The notes: a model not told the origin generated them from the letters alone. DNA of 64,000 nt from Thainema sp966674685 (GCA_966674685.1 CBKWJC010000031.1:1-64000); one strand, 5' to 3'. Numbered from the stretch's first letter, positions 42,164-51,486 are shown. Made by a program: numbers and translations.

Positions 42164-42925
42164 ATGCTAAGTATCAATAATCAACCAACAGATTATTCAA
42201 ACTTACAGCCAAAGGATACATCTATTAACTTAACTCCGCGAAAAGCAGCTCGTTTTCTACTTGCTGTGGTCGCGGCATTAGTAGCATGTTCAATCGTGGT
42301 TACAGTCATGATGTACTTGCTACCTGATTTCTTTATGAGAGACTTTCTATTTCAAAAGTTCTCGGTTAATCAGGAGCAGAACTTTCCAACACTTTATGCA
42401 TCATTAGCCCTGTTGATCTGTGCTGGATTACTATTTGCGATCGCGCGATTTAAACAGCAAACACGAGGGCGCTATCTCAATCACTGGCGCTTCTTATCGC
42501 TAACATTTGTTTATTTGTCTATTGATGAATTAACAGAAATCCACGAAGCTGCCTCCGATCCAATGCATAGATTAGGGATTAACGGCTTTCTACATAATGC
42601 TTGGTTGATTCCCGCTGCGGTTGTATTCCTGATTTTTGGGTTAAGCTTTGTAGGTTTTTTACTTCATTTGCCCAAATCGACTCGCCGATTATTTATCTTT
42701 TCATGCTGCTTGTTTCTTGCAGGTGCGGCTGTCGTTGAACTATTTGGTGGTTATTACGCCTTCCTCAATGGCCGGGACAACCTAGGCTATGTTTTAATCA
42801 CGACAGTTGAAGAAACACTGGAAATGCTAGGAATCGTTGCATTTATCTATACTCTAATGACCTATATGCAGCAAATCGGCATTCGCTTGGTTAACCTACA
42901 AATTCGACTGGGCAACGCTAGATAA
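42164..42925 (+). CDS. Multi-pass membrane protein of unknown function
   Basis: A 253-residue protein with about six hydrophobic segments (AARFLLAVVAALVACSIVV, FPTLYASLALLICAGLLFAI, FLSLTFVYLSIDEL, LIPAAVVFLIFGLSFVGFLL, LFIFSCCLFLAGAAVVELF, MLGIVAFIYTLMTYM). Charged residues sit inside or beside the membrane in two places, SIDELTEIHE and TTVEETLEMLG. Their Glu/His pattern could bind a metal ion. The family is not one I can name. The gene interrupts the usual ruvX-DUF3727 neighbourhood and is more AT-rich than its flanks, suggesting later insertion. An in-frame TTG lies 13 codons upstream. Confidence 0.75.
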   Translation: MLSINNQPTDYSNLQPKDTSINLTPRKAARFLLAVVAALVACSIVVTVMMYLLPDFFMRDFLFQKFSVNQEQNFPTLYASLALLICAGLLFAIARFKQQTRGRYLNHWRFLSLTFVYLSIDELTEIHEAASDPMHRLGINGFLHNAWLIPAAVVFLIFGLSFVGFLLHLPKSTRRLFIFSCCLFLAGAAVVELFGGYYAFLNGRDNLGYVLITTVEETLEMLGIVAFIYTLMTYMQQIGIRLVNLQIRLGNAR

Positions 42926-43216
42926 ACGGTCGTGGATCGATCAATCCCGCCCTACAGTTTGTGAATGTATTCAATCCACGCTCCCAAGCGGATCGACCCT
43001 TCGTTGCCCTTAGCACTGTGCAGAATGAGAATCCAAAGTGGGCGTTTTGCCATCAATGAACGGCACAATGCCCATCTTGGATCTGTCGCAAAATGGAGCT
43101 TGTGGGCAAGTCACTGCGTGAATCAACCTTGATCCCTCCCCATATCAGTTTCATTACTCAACACAACGATGCTATAAGGGTTGATGAGTAAGGTTTGATC
43201 AAAAAGGTTTAAGAAT

Positions 43217-43798
43217 ATGCACGATGACGATACAGATTTGGATCTGCCGACGGTTTCGCTAACGGATGAAGCGGGTCGGGAGCTCCCCTGCTATGTTGAG
43301 CGCAGCTTTGATATTGACAGTAAAACCTACTTGCTGCTGCTGCCCATCCATGCGCCCATTGAAATCTTTGCTTGGCAAGATGACGAAACGGGTGAAGAAG
43401 AATTCCTCGTTGATATTGAAGATGACGAAATCGATGAAGTATTCGAAACGGCTAAAGCTGTCTTGGCTGAACAGGACTTGCGGCTGTATCGGACAGCTTT
43501 GACATTGACGGCATCAGGAGATCTGCCTGAGGTAGACGAAGATGAAGTGATCTCACTGGATGTTGATGAAGACGAAGATGAAGATGACAGCAAGGGTGAA
43601 GCTGAGCTAGAGCAGTTTCAACAACTCACTACGTTCTACTACCAGGAACAAGAGTATATTGCCTGTACGCCGCTCGATCCGCTCCTGTTTTTTGCTCGAT
43701 TGGATGAAGCTGGAACGCCTAGACTATTGTCTCCAGAAGAGTTTCAGCAGATGAAACCACAGCTTGAAGATCAGCTATTTGATGTACTTGATGATTAG
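43217..43798 (+). CDS. DUF3727 domain protein
   Basis: A 193-residue acidic soluble protein. The N-terminal half (VSLTDEAGRELPCYVERSFDIDSKTYLLLLPIHAPIEIFAW) resembles DUF1292 modules. An extremely acidic linker (VDEDEDEDDSKGE) separates it from the C-terminal half (YYQEQEYIACTPLDPLLFFARLDEAGTPRLLSPEEF), which is the DUF3727 signature found in cyanobacteria and plastids. The function is unknown. It lies 105 bases upstream of mltG on the same strand, a neighbourhood conserved in cyanobacteria. Confidence 0.88.
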   Translation: MHDDDTDLDLPTVSLTDEAGRELPCYVERSFDIDSKTYLLLLPIHAPIEIFAWQDDETGEEEFLVDIEDDEIDEVFETAKAVLAEQDLRLYRTALTLTASGDLPEVDEDEVISLDVDEDEDEDDSKGEAELEQFQQLTTFYYQEQEYIACTPLDPLLFFARLDEAGTPRLLSPEEFQQMKPQLEDQLFDVLDD

Positions 43799-43903
43799 TT
43801 TGGCTCAATTTGGATTGGATTGGTACCATTGCGGTTGACATAGAATCTGATTGACCAGTGCTGGGTCAATGTTACATAGTCCCCCTTACTCACGACTAGC
43901 ATT

Positions 43904-45013
43904 ATGAAATTGCGTTTTAAAAGCCTTCTATTTCCTCTCTTTGGAGCGGCTGTGCTAGGTGTCTCTGCTTGGCAGGGTTGGGCATGGTGGAGTTGGGCTA
44001 GTGCTCCTGTGGCTACGGTTGAATCGGGGGCAGACAGCACGACGGAGGACGCTGCTTCTGCGGTTCAAATCGAAATTCCGTCTGGTACGCCAGGTCAGCA
44101 AATTGGCCAAGATTTGGAAGCCGCAGGTCTAATTCGCTCGGCAACAGCTTGGGACTTGTGGATTCGCTGGCAAGGTCTTTCTAATCGAGCAGGAGATTTT
44201 CAGGCAGGGGTCTACGCGCTGTCTCCCAGTCAGTCTATGGAAGAAATTGCCAATCAAATCTGGCAGGGCGATGTAATCCAAACTAGCTTTACTGTGCCGG
44301 AAGGTTGGTCAATTGATCAGATGGCGGCGTCTTTTGAAGAACAAGGCTTTTTCTCAGCCGATGAATTCAAGGCCGCAGCTCGTCAAATTCCCTATGATCA
44401 GTATCCCTGGCTGCCTGCCGATATACCCCACTTGGAAGGGTTTTTGTATCCTGATACGTATCAGATCACGAGCGATCTGATTTCGCCGACGGCCTTTATT
44501 AATCAAATGTTGAGTCGTTTTGAGCAGATTGCTCTGCCGCTGTACCAGGAGGGGCAAGACCAAGTCAATTTGAGCCTGCTGGAGTGGGTGACATTGGCCA
44601 GTATTGTTGAGAAGGAGTCTGTTGTCGCCGATGAGCGGTTAGTGATTGCGGGTGTATTTACAAATCGCTTGCGGGAAGGGATGCGCCTAGAGGCTGATCC
44701 AACTGTTGAATATGGATTGGGTATTCGTCAAACGGTTGAGCAGCCGCTTACCTTTGCCCAAGTAGAAACGCCCTCACCTTACAATACCTACGTCAATGCT
44801 GGATTGCCGCCGACTGCGATCGCAAGTCCGGGTCTACCCGCATTAGAAGCAACGCTCTATCCCGCCGACACAGACTATCTCTATTTCGTGGCTCGTTATG
44901 ATGGCACCCATGTATTCAGCGAGACGCTAGAGGAACATCTAATTGCTCAAAATGCCATTCGCGATGCTGTAGAGGCGAGTAGCCAATCTGGCGACAGTGC
45001 AGATAATTCATAG
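43904..45013 (+). CDS. mltG: Endolytic murein transglycosylase MltG
   Basis: A 369-residue inner-membrane-anchored enzyme that cleaves nascent glycan strands and so ends peptidoglycan polymerisation. A short N-terminal transmembrane helix (LLFPLFGAAVLGVSAW) is followed by a LysM-like region (VQIEIPSGTPGQQIGQDLEAAGLI, and FTVPEGWSIDQMA) and the YceG catalytic domain. That domain has HLEGFLYPDTYQI and LASIVEKES, whose first Glu is the catalytic acid, then GVFTNRLREGMRLEADPTVEYGLG and TYVNAGLPPTAIASPGLPAL. The length is normal. Confidence 0.95.
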   Translation: MKLRFKSLLFPLFGAAVLGVSAWQGWAWWSWASAPVATVESGADSTTEDAASAVQIEIPSGTPGQQIGQDLEAAGLIRSATAWDLWIRWQGLSNRAGDFQAGVYALSPSQSMEEIANQIWQGDVIQTSFTVPEGWSIDQMAASFEEQGFFSADEFKAAARQIPYDQYPWLPADIPHLEGFLYPDTYQITSDLISPTAFINQMLSRFEQIALPLYQEGQDQVNLSLLEWVTLASIVEKESVVADERLVIAGVFTNRLREGMRLEADPTVEYGLGIRQTVEQPLTFAQVETPSPYNTYVNAGLPPTAIASPGLPALEATLYPADTDYLYFVARYDGTHVFSETLEEHLIAQNAIRDAVEASSQSGDSADNS

Positions 45014-45121
45014 CTACCGATGTTTCAGGACATGTCAGTTTTCGATAAATCGCGAGTAAAACCTGAGGCTCGGTGTAAGCTGATAGTTCAGATCGATGAA
45101 TTGTGAAGCGCACGCACTGGC

Positions 45122-45664
45122 ATGACCTGGGGGAAGTTACTACAACCTGATTTGGTTTTGGGCAATAGTATTCTCAGCCTGACGGCTGAGACGATTCAGC
45201 GTAACGGTCTACAGGGGCTGGTATTGGACGTTGATGAAACTCTTGTACCGTTTAATTCTTCCCAAATCACGGCTGAATTGGAAGACTGGTTAGCAGAGCT
45301 ACGTCCCCATCTCAAGGGCATCTGGCTCGTGAGCAATAACTTGAGTCAGGTTCGTATCGGTCGCATTGCTGAGGCGTTAGATTTACCCTACATTCTGGGT
45401 GCTCGCAAACCGTCACGCCGCAAAGTCCGCTTAGCGCTCCAGCAACTGGATTTGCCTGTTGAAAAAGTTGGTATGGTTGGCGATCGCCTGTTTACCGATG
45501 TGCTGGTGGGCAATCGTTTGGGCATGTACACCATTCTGGTGGAGCCGATGGTTGACCCCTCAAAAATGCCGCGCAAGTATCTGATTCGCAATCTTGAGGT
45601 GTGGCTGTCTCAAAAACTGGGCGTCACGCTGTCCCACGAGCACGAGAGGCGAGAGGAGTTTTGA
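45122..45664 (+). CDS. YqeG family HAD-IIIA phosphatase
   Basis: A 180-residue HAD-superfamily protein. Motif I is LVLDVDETLVPF, with the nucleophile Asp in DVDET. Motif II is WLVSNN, motif III Lys is in ARKPSRRKVRLAL, and motif IV is VGMVGDRLFTDVLVGNRLG. The family includes mitochondrial PGP phosphatase Gep4, so a phosphatidylglycerophosphate phosphatase role is possible; that would feed phosphatidylglycerol to thylakoids (inference). It follows mltG by 108 bases on the same strand. Confidence 0.9.
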   Translation: MTWGKLLQPDLVLGNSILSLTAETIQRNGLQGLVLDVDETLVPFNSSQITAELEDWLAELRPHLKGIWLVSNNLSQVRIGRIAEALDLPYILGARKPSRRKVRLALQQLDLPVEKVGMVGDRLFTDVLVGNRLGMYTILVEPMVDPSKMPRKYLIRNLEVWLSQKLGVTLSHEHERREEF

Positions 45665-45772
45665 AGTTCGCGTTTTTGGTGTTGGATGATTCCTTGCCCC
45701 CCCCAAAACCGAAAGCCACAAACCTTCGCCTCATAGAAAACGAAAATCAGTGATCGCTGGGAGAATAGCCGG

Positions 45773-46705
45773 ATGAGAGTGTTAGTGATGGGCGGCACCC
45801 GTTTTATCGGTGTGTATCTGACTCAGATATTGGTTGATCAAGGCCATGATGTTGTTCTGCTCAATCGCGGTAATAAGCCTGCTCCTGTCGAAGGTGTGCA
45901 GCAAATCCAGTGCGATCGCAAAGATGTGACCCAGCTCAAAGACAAGCTCTCTGGCGAATCATTTGACGCCATTTTTGACAACAACGGTCGTGAACTCAGC
46001 GATACGCAGCCGTTAATGGAACTGTTTGGCGATCAGGTGAAGCATTTTGTCTATGTAAGCTCGGCGGGTGTGTATCTCAAGACCGATCAGCTTCCTCACC
46101 AGGAAGACGATGCCGTCGATCCCAACAGTCGCCACAAAGGGAAGTTTGAAACCGAAGCGTATTTAGCGGAACAGAACGTTCCCTTCACCTCTGTTCGTCC
46201 GGTGTATATCTATGGCCCACAGAACTACAACGATGTAGAAGCCTGGTTCTTTGACCGGATTGTCCGCGATCGCACTGTGCCCATTCCTGGCAACGGTATG
46301 CACATTACGCAGCTTGGCCATGTGCAGGATCTAGCGCGGGCAATGGCGGCGGTGCTGGGCAATTCCCAAGCTATTGGGCAAATTTACAATATCTCTGGCG
46401 ACCGCTACGTGACGTTTGACGGTTTAGCGAAGGCATGTGCGATCGCAGCCGGAAAAGATCCCGGTGCGCTGGAGCTGGTTCACTACAATCCGAAACAGTT
46501 TGATTTTGGCAAGCGCAAAGCATTTCCAATGCGCGTCCAGCACTTCTTTGCTGATATCCACAAGGCTCAGGCAGAACTGGAGTGGCAACCCCAGTTTGAT
46601 CTCGTTTCGGGCTTAAAGGACTCTTTTCAAAACGACTATCTCGCATCGGGACGAGATAAAACCGATATTGATTTCTCCCTAGATGATCAGATTCTCAATA
46701 AGTAG
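45773..46705 (+). CDS. NAD-dependent epimerase-like protein, CSP41-like
   Basis: A 310-residue short-chain dehydrogenase/epimerase fold. The Rossmann motif is MGGTRFIGVYL. The region VYVSSAGVYLKTDQLPHQE replaces the usual Tyr-x-x-x-Lys catalytic pair, and RPVYIYGPQNYNDVEAWFFDRI and ITQLGHVQDLARAM follow. These match the cyanobacterial relatives of chloroplast CSP41, RNA-binding proteins derived from epimerases. The absence of a standard YxxxK makes simple sugar-epimerase activity doubtful. The ATG is 108 bases after the YqeG gene, so it could be part of the same transcript. Confidence 0.82.
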   Translation: MRVLVMGGTRFIGVYLTQILVDQGHDVVLLNRGNKPAPVEGVQQIQCDRKDVTQLKDKLSGESFDAIFDNNGRELSDTQPLMELFGDQVKHFVYVSSAGVYLKTDQLPHQEDDAVDPNSRHKGKFETEAYLAEQNVPFTSVRPVYIYGPQNYNDVEAWFFDRIVRDRTVPIPGNGMHITQLGHVQDLARAMAAVLGNSQAIGQIYNISGDRYVTFDGLAKACAIAAGKDPGALELVHYNPKQFDFGKRKAFPMRVQHFFADIHKAQAELEWQPQFDLVSGLKDSFQNDYLASGRDKTDIDFSLDDQILNK

Positions 46706-46838
46706 CCTTATTGCTTACAGCTAAATGAAGGTGGAACGATGCAAGAGGCGCGATCGCGCTGAATATAGGGATTTACTCTTTCAGAACGAGCTACAGCGAA
46801 AACTCAGAACTTGAAAATTCTTAGTTTATAAAGGTTGA

Positions 46839-47447
46839 ATGCCTAATTCAACGGCACGAGCATTGTTCAAGCTACCTAAAGATGGGCCTAATCGAAGAGA
46901 TGCTTTGATCTGGGCAAAATCTTATGGAGAAAATCTGCTAGGGGCTGTACAAGAATGTCCTAGAGGAGATTGGTTAATATGGATGATTGCCCGCCTCAAG
47001 GTTGAGCCAAAATCGTTATTGAATATCACCTACCAATGTAGTCTATTAGCTATCTCAGAGTTAGACGCATGGGGCGATATGCCATTTAGGTGGGGACTTT
47101 ATACTGTGGAGCAATGGTTGGCTGGAGAATCATCATTTGCGGATTGTCAAGATAGTTTAGATAGCTTGCATCTCTTTGATGATGAAATATATGAAATACC
47201 TGATTCAAGTAACCCAGTCCCATTAGCTGATGAAATTGTTAGCCATCTCTTAACTACTTGCATTGATATTAGTGAACGATCCCCAAGAAGTTATTTGGTA
47301 TACGACTTAGCATGGACTATTTACAACGCAGCAAAGCTTCAAGAATGGGGAGAGGTGGGGGATCTGCAACAAGCTTTAGCAGAATATGCAAATTTTATCC
47401 GGAAAATTCTGGAGAACGGAGAGCTTTTGAGAATTGATGCTAGTTGA
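46839..47447 (+). CDS. Protein of unknown function with a DWLIW motif
   Basis: A 202-residue helical protein. The segment WAKSYGENLLGAVQECPRGDWLIWMIARL resembles small helical proteins with a (C/A)xxGDWLLWL core, some of which occur among toxin-immunity genes; this is only a loose likeness. The middle is acidic (DDEIYEIPDSS). The gene is more AT-rich than its neighbours and stands alone between the CSP41-like gene and a lipoprotein gene. It could be an accessory gene acquired by transfer. Confidence 0.65.
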   Translation: MPNSTARALFKLPKDGPNRRDALIWAKSYGENLLGAVQECPRGDWLIWMIARLKVEPKSLLNITYQCSLLAISELDAWGDMPFRWGLYTVEQWLAGESSFADCQDSLDSLHLFDDEIYEIPDSSNPVPLADEIVSHLLTTCIDISERSPRSYLVYDLAWTIYNAAKLQEWGEVGDLQQALAEYANFIRKILENGELLRIDAS

Positions 47448-47769
47448 AGTAGTTACGAAAATGCAGTCACTGTCCTAGTTCTGGGGTGCAATCTCACAAC
47501 TTATAGGATGCTTCGTTATCAGGCCAACGCACCATCAAATATAGTATCGATTCTCCTCTATGTGCGATCGCAACTTTTGTAGCCAAATTTATTTGGCAGG
47601 GCACGCTTGCTCGACAGCGCTACCGCTAAACAAGATGTGTTGCTGGCGTTAATTAAAAACTGGTACGGTATTTACCCAACTAAAATGACAACAATCGTTA
47701 GACGTTTGGGGAACGGCAGCGCTAGCGTAAAGGAACGTCCCCTTAATCAAAGTTGAATTGAGAAACGGC
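47448..47769. other. Intergenic stretch with a GC-rich hairpin
   Basis: No gene. Near its end GGGGAACGGCAGCGCTAGCG and AAAGGAACGTCCCC can fold together imperfectly, about 25 bases before the lipoprotein start. One HIP1 octamer is present. Confidence 0.45.
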
Positions 47770-49338
47770 ATGTTTGAAGCGGAGCCTGCACATCATCAGC
47801 CAGTACGATTACACCCTCAACCTCAGCGACAAGCGCCCCGACGCTGGTGGGTTGGAGGATTATTGCTGGGGTTACTGACCTTATCTTCTTGTGCCAACAC
47901 GCCCTGGGGCGCACAGATGCAGCAATCGTTGGAAGCTGACCCACGGCTCCAGAACGACACTACGTTGGGAGGCTCAAACACGGGTGCATCAGCCGATTTG
48001 CCCGCAGAGATTCCTATCTACCCGGAAGCCGAGCAACAAGAGGCTCCAGCAGACGTTAAAGCTAATGCAGACGAGCAGTATGGTCGCCTCACCTACTTCA
48101 CTACGGCTGACTCAGCTGATCAGGTTGAGCAGTTCTACCGCGACGAGTTGAGCAGCAACGGTTGGCAAATTGAGTCAGAGGAAGCGGCTGAGGAGACTGC
48201 ACCCAACTCAGGCGCAGCGGAGAATAGTGGCACTAGCTCGGCGGCTTCGGATGCTTCAAATACAGCCAATTTGCAGCCGTTGGGTAGCGCTCAGTCTGGC
48301 AACACTGCAAACGAATCACAGAACGCAGCATCAGCACCAGAATCGTCCGAAGCCACTGATGAAACTGAAGCGGCAGATGCTCAGGCAGATCAACCGACTG
48401 CGATCGCAGCTCGCAAGCAGGATTTAACGGTGCGGGTAGCAATTCAACCGGATGCCACCAATTCAGAAGAAACGGCATTTACGATTCAGTATCAGCGGGA
48501 CTCACAGGCAACTGATGGCGCGGCGTCTGATGATGCTGAGGGATTTTCGATTCGGCCAGTGAACCCGTCGGAGCAAGACCGCAGCACAGCTAATCTGCAG
48601 AATCAGGACAGTACGAATACGGGGACGTTTGCTGATCTGAATCAGGCTCCTACAGATTTACGTCCCTACATTCGCGATCTGGCAGGGTTAGAGATTGTGA
48701 CGGCTGCACCTGCGGCAGATAAAGAAGGTGAAGATCAGCCAGCAGCTAATCAGTTTCAGCCAAATCAGCCGATTACTCGCCGCGAGTTTGCTCGCTGGCT
48801 AGTGGAGGCCAACAACACTATTTACGCCGACGAAGCCAAGGAGCGCATTCGACTGGCAATTGAATCGTCTAATCCAGCCTTTGAGGATGTGCCCAAATCT
48901 GATCCGGATTTTGCCGTGATTCAGGGCTTAGCCGAAGTTGGACTCGTGCCCAGTGCACTGGCAGGCAATGCGACGACTGTTAACTTTCGACCCGATGCGC
49001 CGCTGACCCGCCAAGACCTGCTGCTGTGGAAAGTGCCGCTGGATACGCGACAGGCACTCCCTAGCGCCAGTGTGGAAGCTGTGCAGGAAGCCTGGGGTTT
49101 TCAAGACGCGAGTAAGATTAATCCGGCTGCACTGCGGGCGGTTCTGGCCGATCACCAAAATGGCGATTTCGCCAATATTCCGCGAGCGTTTGGCTACACC
49201 ACTTTGCTGCAACCGGAAAAAGCGGCGACTCGGGCTGAAGCAGCAGCAGTACTGTGGCGAATTGGCAATCAAAATGAGGGCGTGACCGCTGAGGAGGTGC
49301 TGAATCGGGATGCTCAAAATTCAAATACAGGCACTTAG
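47770..49338 (+). CDS. Lipoprotein with S-layer-homology-type domains
   Basis: A 522-residue precursor. After a basic N-terminus (QAPRRWW) a hydrophobic run ends in a lipobox, LLTLSSCAN, so the mature protein should be lipid-anchored through Cys. Residues 60-300 are Ala/Ser/Glu/Gln-rich, with one beta-rich patch (EQYGRLTYFTTADSADQVEQFYRDELSSNGWQI). The C-terminal 220 residues contain SLH-like repeats (RPYIRDLAGLEIV...FQPNQPITRREFARWLV, DFAVIQGLAEVGLVP...FRPDAPLTRQDLLLW, AFGYTTLLQPEKAATRAEAAAVL). It probably links outer envelope and cell wall. An in-frame TTG lies four codons upstream. Confidence 0.85.
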   Translation: MFEAEPAHHQPVRLHPQPQRQAPRRWWVGGLLLGLLTLSSCANTPWGAQMQQSLEADPRLQNDTTLGGSNTGASADLPAEIPIYPEAEQQEAPADVKANADEQYGRLTYFTTADSADQVEQFYRDELSSNGWQIESEEAAEETAPNSGAAENSGTSSAASDASNTANLQPLGSAQSGNTANESQNAASAPESSEATDETEAADAQADQPTAIAARKQDLTVRVAIQPDATNSEETAFTIQYQRDSQATDGAASDDAEGFSIRPVNPSEQDRSTANLQNQDSTNTGTFADLNQAPTDLRPYIRDLAGLEIVTAAPAADKEGEDQPAANQFQPNQPITRREFARWLVEANNTIYADEAKERIRLAIESSNPAFEDVPKSDPDFAVIQGLAEVGLVPSALAGNATTVNFRPDAPLTRQDLLLWKVPLDTRQALPSASVEAVQEAWGFQDASKINPAALRAVLADHQNGDFANIPRAFGYTTLLQPEKAATRAEAAAVLWRIGNQNEGVTAEEVLNRDAQNSNTGT

Positions 49339-49391
49339 AGCATAATCCAGTATTCTAAGATTGCTCATCCTTGTATCAATCTGCTCCAGCA

Positions 49392-49907
49392 ATGCCAAAA
49401 GATAAGTCGGCTTCTAAAGGTCGGTCAGCATCAAAAGATACGTCCGTAAAAGAAGAGAAACCTAAAGACAAGCCTATTGCAGCTACAAGCGAACCGACTT
49501 GGTTCAAGTATCCAATTACGGCTTATCCTCATCACACCGACTATGCAGGCATTGTTTGGCATGGCACCTACGTGACCTGGCTAGAAGAAGCGCGGGTGGC
49601 CTACTTGCAGCATACGGGCATGGGCTATCACGAGCTGCTGGAAATGGGCTGTGAGCTGCCCGTCTTTGACCTATCGATTCGATATCACCAGTCGATGCTA
49701 ATGGGAGATTCGGCCATTGTCAAAGCCAGAATTGTTCCAGGGAAGGGCGTGCGGCTCAACTGGGATTACCAGATTCAGTCACCCGATGAAGAAATTTTGT
49801 ACCTAACGGCTCAAGTGACGCTGGTTCCGCTTGATCCCAAAACGCGCAAGGTGTTGCGGCGGTTGCCTCCTGCGTTCCAAAAGGCACTGGAGACTCATGT
49901 CCGATAA
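49392..49907 (+). CDS. Hotdog-fold acyl-CoA thioesterase (YbgC/4HBT type)
   Basis: A 171-residue protein. A Lys/Ser-rich N-terminal tail of about 35 residues precedes the hotdog domain: ITAYPHHTDYAGIVWHGTYVTWLEEARVAYL, with Asp in HHTDYAG as the likely catalytic residue. VFDLSIRYHQSMLMGDSAIVKARI and a terminal VPLDPKTRKVLRRLP follow. The natural acyl-CoA is unknown. It starts 53 bases after the SLH lipoprotein on the same strand. The ATG gives a shorter protein than an in-frame TTG seven codons earlier. Confidence 0.87.
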   Translation: MPKDKSASKGRSASKDTSVKEEKPKDKPIAATSEPTWFKYPITAYPHHTDYAGIVWHGTYVTWLEEARVAYLQHTGMGYHELLEMGCELPVFDLSIRYHQSMLMGDSAIVKARIVPGKGVRLNWDYQIQSPDEEILYLTAQVTLVPLDPKTRKVLRRLPPAFQKALETHVR

Positions 49908-50112
49908 AATTTCGCATTCAGTTCCAAAATCGTGGATATTGTTCCGGATTTAGTTTCCTCATCCAGTAGAGAGAAGTGGTAGATGCACCCTGGTCAGTCC
50001 CCAGTCTCGCACTGGGGATTTTATTTTTCTGAGCCTTGCTTTACCAAAGATATTTCGATTAGCTGCCAATTGGCTGGAACTGCGATCGCAAATTTCACTA
50101 GTATTTCGCTCA

Positions 50113-50625
50113 CTACTTTCGCCGCCAAAACTGCTTCAGAATTTCTTTGGGCGACCGATCCCATACGTCAATGTGCTTGTAAATCTTACCTTCTGTGTTG
50201 AGATGGTAGTGGGAGCGTCCGTGGAAGAGTAAATCAGGTTGCCACGGTAGCCGCAGCGTTCCCCGCACCGTCCAGTCAGCCAGGATTAAATCAGGCTGGT
50301 CTTGCCATACGCGATGCAGGTCAAAGTGCAGGTCAGAGAAGAAAAGCTGTCCATGAAATCGCAGCGTCCAGAAAATGGTCCGGTAGTTGAACTTGTATTT
50401 GAACGTGTTGACCGGATCTTTGAAGTAAATATCTGACGTGTAGATGTCGTAGGTCAGGTCTTTCTCAAACAGAGTCGGCAGTTCATTCGCTAACTTGGTC
50501 AACACGTAGTTGATTGGCTCAGAGTCGCTGAGTTCCAAAACTGGCGTAACGCCGGAAGAATAATCCGTTGGGGCTGGATTGGAATCCGTATTGGGTGTGG
50601 TGGGCGGCAGGTTGGACGAAGTCAT
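50113..50625 (-). CDS. DUF2358 domain protein
   Basis: A 170-residue protein with a Pro/Ser/Thr-rich N-terminal tail of about 35 residues. The DUF2358 body has LPTLFEKDLTYDIYTSDIYFKDPVNTFKY, ILADWTVRGTLRLPWQPDLLFHGRSHYHLN and GKIYKHIDVWDRSPKE. The family has an NTF2-like fold and is restricted to cyanobacteria and plants; its role is unknown. It is read opposite to its neighbours. Confidence 0.88.
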   Translation of the reverse strand: MTSSNLPPTTPNTDSNPAPTDYSSGVTPVLELSDSEPINYVLTKLANELPTLFEKDLTYDIYTSDIYFKDPVNTFKYKFNYRTIFWTLRFHGQLFFSDLHFDLHRVWQDQPDLILADWTVRGTLRLPWQPDLLFHGRSHYHLNTEGKIYKHIDVWDRSPKEILKQFWRRK

Positions 50626-50647
50626 AAGCGAGATTAGAAAAGGGCTC

Positions 50648-50712
50648 TAGGGGCGGGTTTAGCCATCACTTAAGCACTCTGAGCCACAATTGGTGAACGA
50701 AACCCGCCCCTA
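50648..50712. repeat. Inverted repeat TAGGGGCGGGTTT with a 39-base loop
   Basis: The 13-base arms are exact complements and belong to the widespread cyanobacterial GTAGGGGCGGGTT repeat. It lies in the divergent region between DUF2358 and DUF1499. Confidence 0.8.
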
Positions 50713-50835
50713 CCAAATGTTTTGAGATTAAACGACCTGAGTTAGGTAATGGCCTTTTTCTATTCGTGAACTTTTGTAAAGATAATACAGTATGCTGAAC
50801 GGTACAACATCCTGTTGCTAGAGCTCTTGTTAACG

Positions 50836-51384
50836 ATGTCTTCAATTTTATCGAGATTCAAAGTTTGGGGAGTAGTGGGTCTGATTGCGATCGCGCTTTG
50901 GGCACCTGTCACTCCTGCATTTGCCACTCCGATATCAAATTCTTCAACAATTAATCCTATGATTGCCGCTCTACCTGGTTTTGCTCAGATTTTTTCCGGC
51001 CAGCGTCCCGCCACGTTAGGTGTGAAAGATGGTCAACTTGCCACTTGTCCAGGTTCGCCTAACTGTGTCTCTAGCCAAGCGAACAAAGCCGATGCGGAAC
51101 ACTACATCAAACCCCTTGCCTACAGTGGGAATGCCACAGGTGCGATCGCGCAGCTTAAAGACATCATCAACGGCATGGAGCGCACGCAGATTATTGAATC
51201 GAGTGACGACTACATCTATGCCGAATTCACCAGCAACCTGATGGGATTTGTGGATGATGTTGAGTTCTATGCTGATGCAGCCAATGGCGTGATCCAGGTA
51301 CGTTCAGCCTCGCGACTCGGCCAGTCGGATTTGGGCGTCAACCGCAAGCGAATTGAAGCGATTCGTCAACAGTTCACCGCGTAG
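50836..51384 (+). CDS. DUF1499 domain secreted protein
   Basis: A 182-residue precursor with signal peptide (WGVVGLIAIALWAPVTPAFA). The DUF1499 pattern follows: GVKDGQLATCPGSPNCVSSQA with two conserved Cys, IKPLAYSG, ESSDDYIYAEFTSNLMGFVDDVEFY and VRSASRLGQSDLGVNRKRIEAIR. The family is of unknown function and common in cyanobacteria and plastids. The ATG is preferred over an in-frame TTG seven codons upstream because it fits the signal peptide. Confidence 0.9.
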   Translation: MSSILSRFKVWGVVGLIAIALWAPVTPAFATPISNSSTINPMIAALPGFAQIFSGQRPATLGVKDGQLATCPGSPNCVSSQANKADAEHYIKPLAYSGNATGAIAQLKDIINGMERTQIIESSDDYIYAEFTSNLMGFVDDVEFYADAANGVIQVRSASRLGQSDLGVNRKRIEAIRQQFTA

Positions 51385-51392
51385 AATCAACA

Positions 51393-51453
51393 AAACCCAG
51401 CATAGTTTGAGTGGATAGCGTGACACGCTATCCACTCAAACTATGCTGGGTTT
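51393..51453. repeat. Perfect 28-bp inverted repeat, 5-base loop
   Basis: The arm begins AAACCCAGCATAGTTTGAG and ends in GGATAGCG, with loop TGACA, then the exact complement. It starts nine bases after the DUF1499 stop. Like those at 8154 and 11346, it has AACCCA/TGGGTT outer ends and lies directly 3' of a gene. Confidence 0.9.
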
Positions 51454-51486
51454 ACTGAAGATTGCTGGCGAGTTCGAGAAAGCGCT

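Noticed and set aside
49983..50201. 72-codon frame overlapping the 3' end of the DUF2358 gene
   Set aside because: It overlaps a well-supported gene on the other strand and has no recognisable features.
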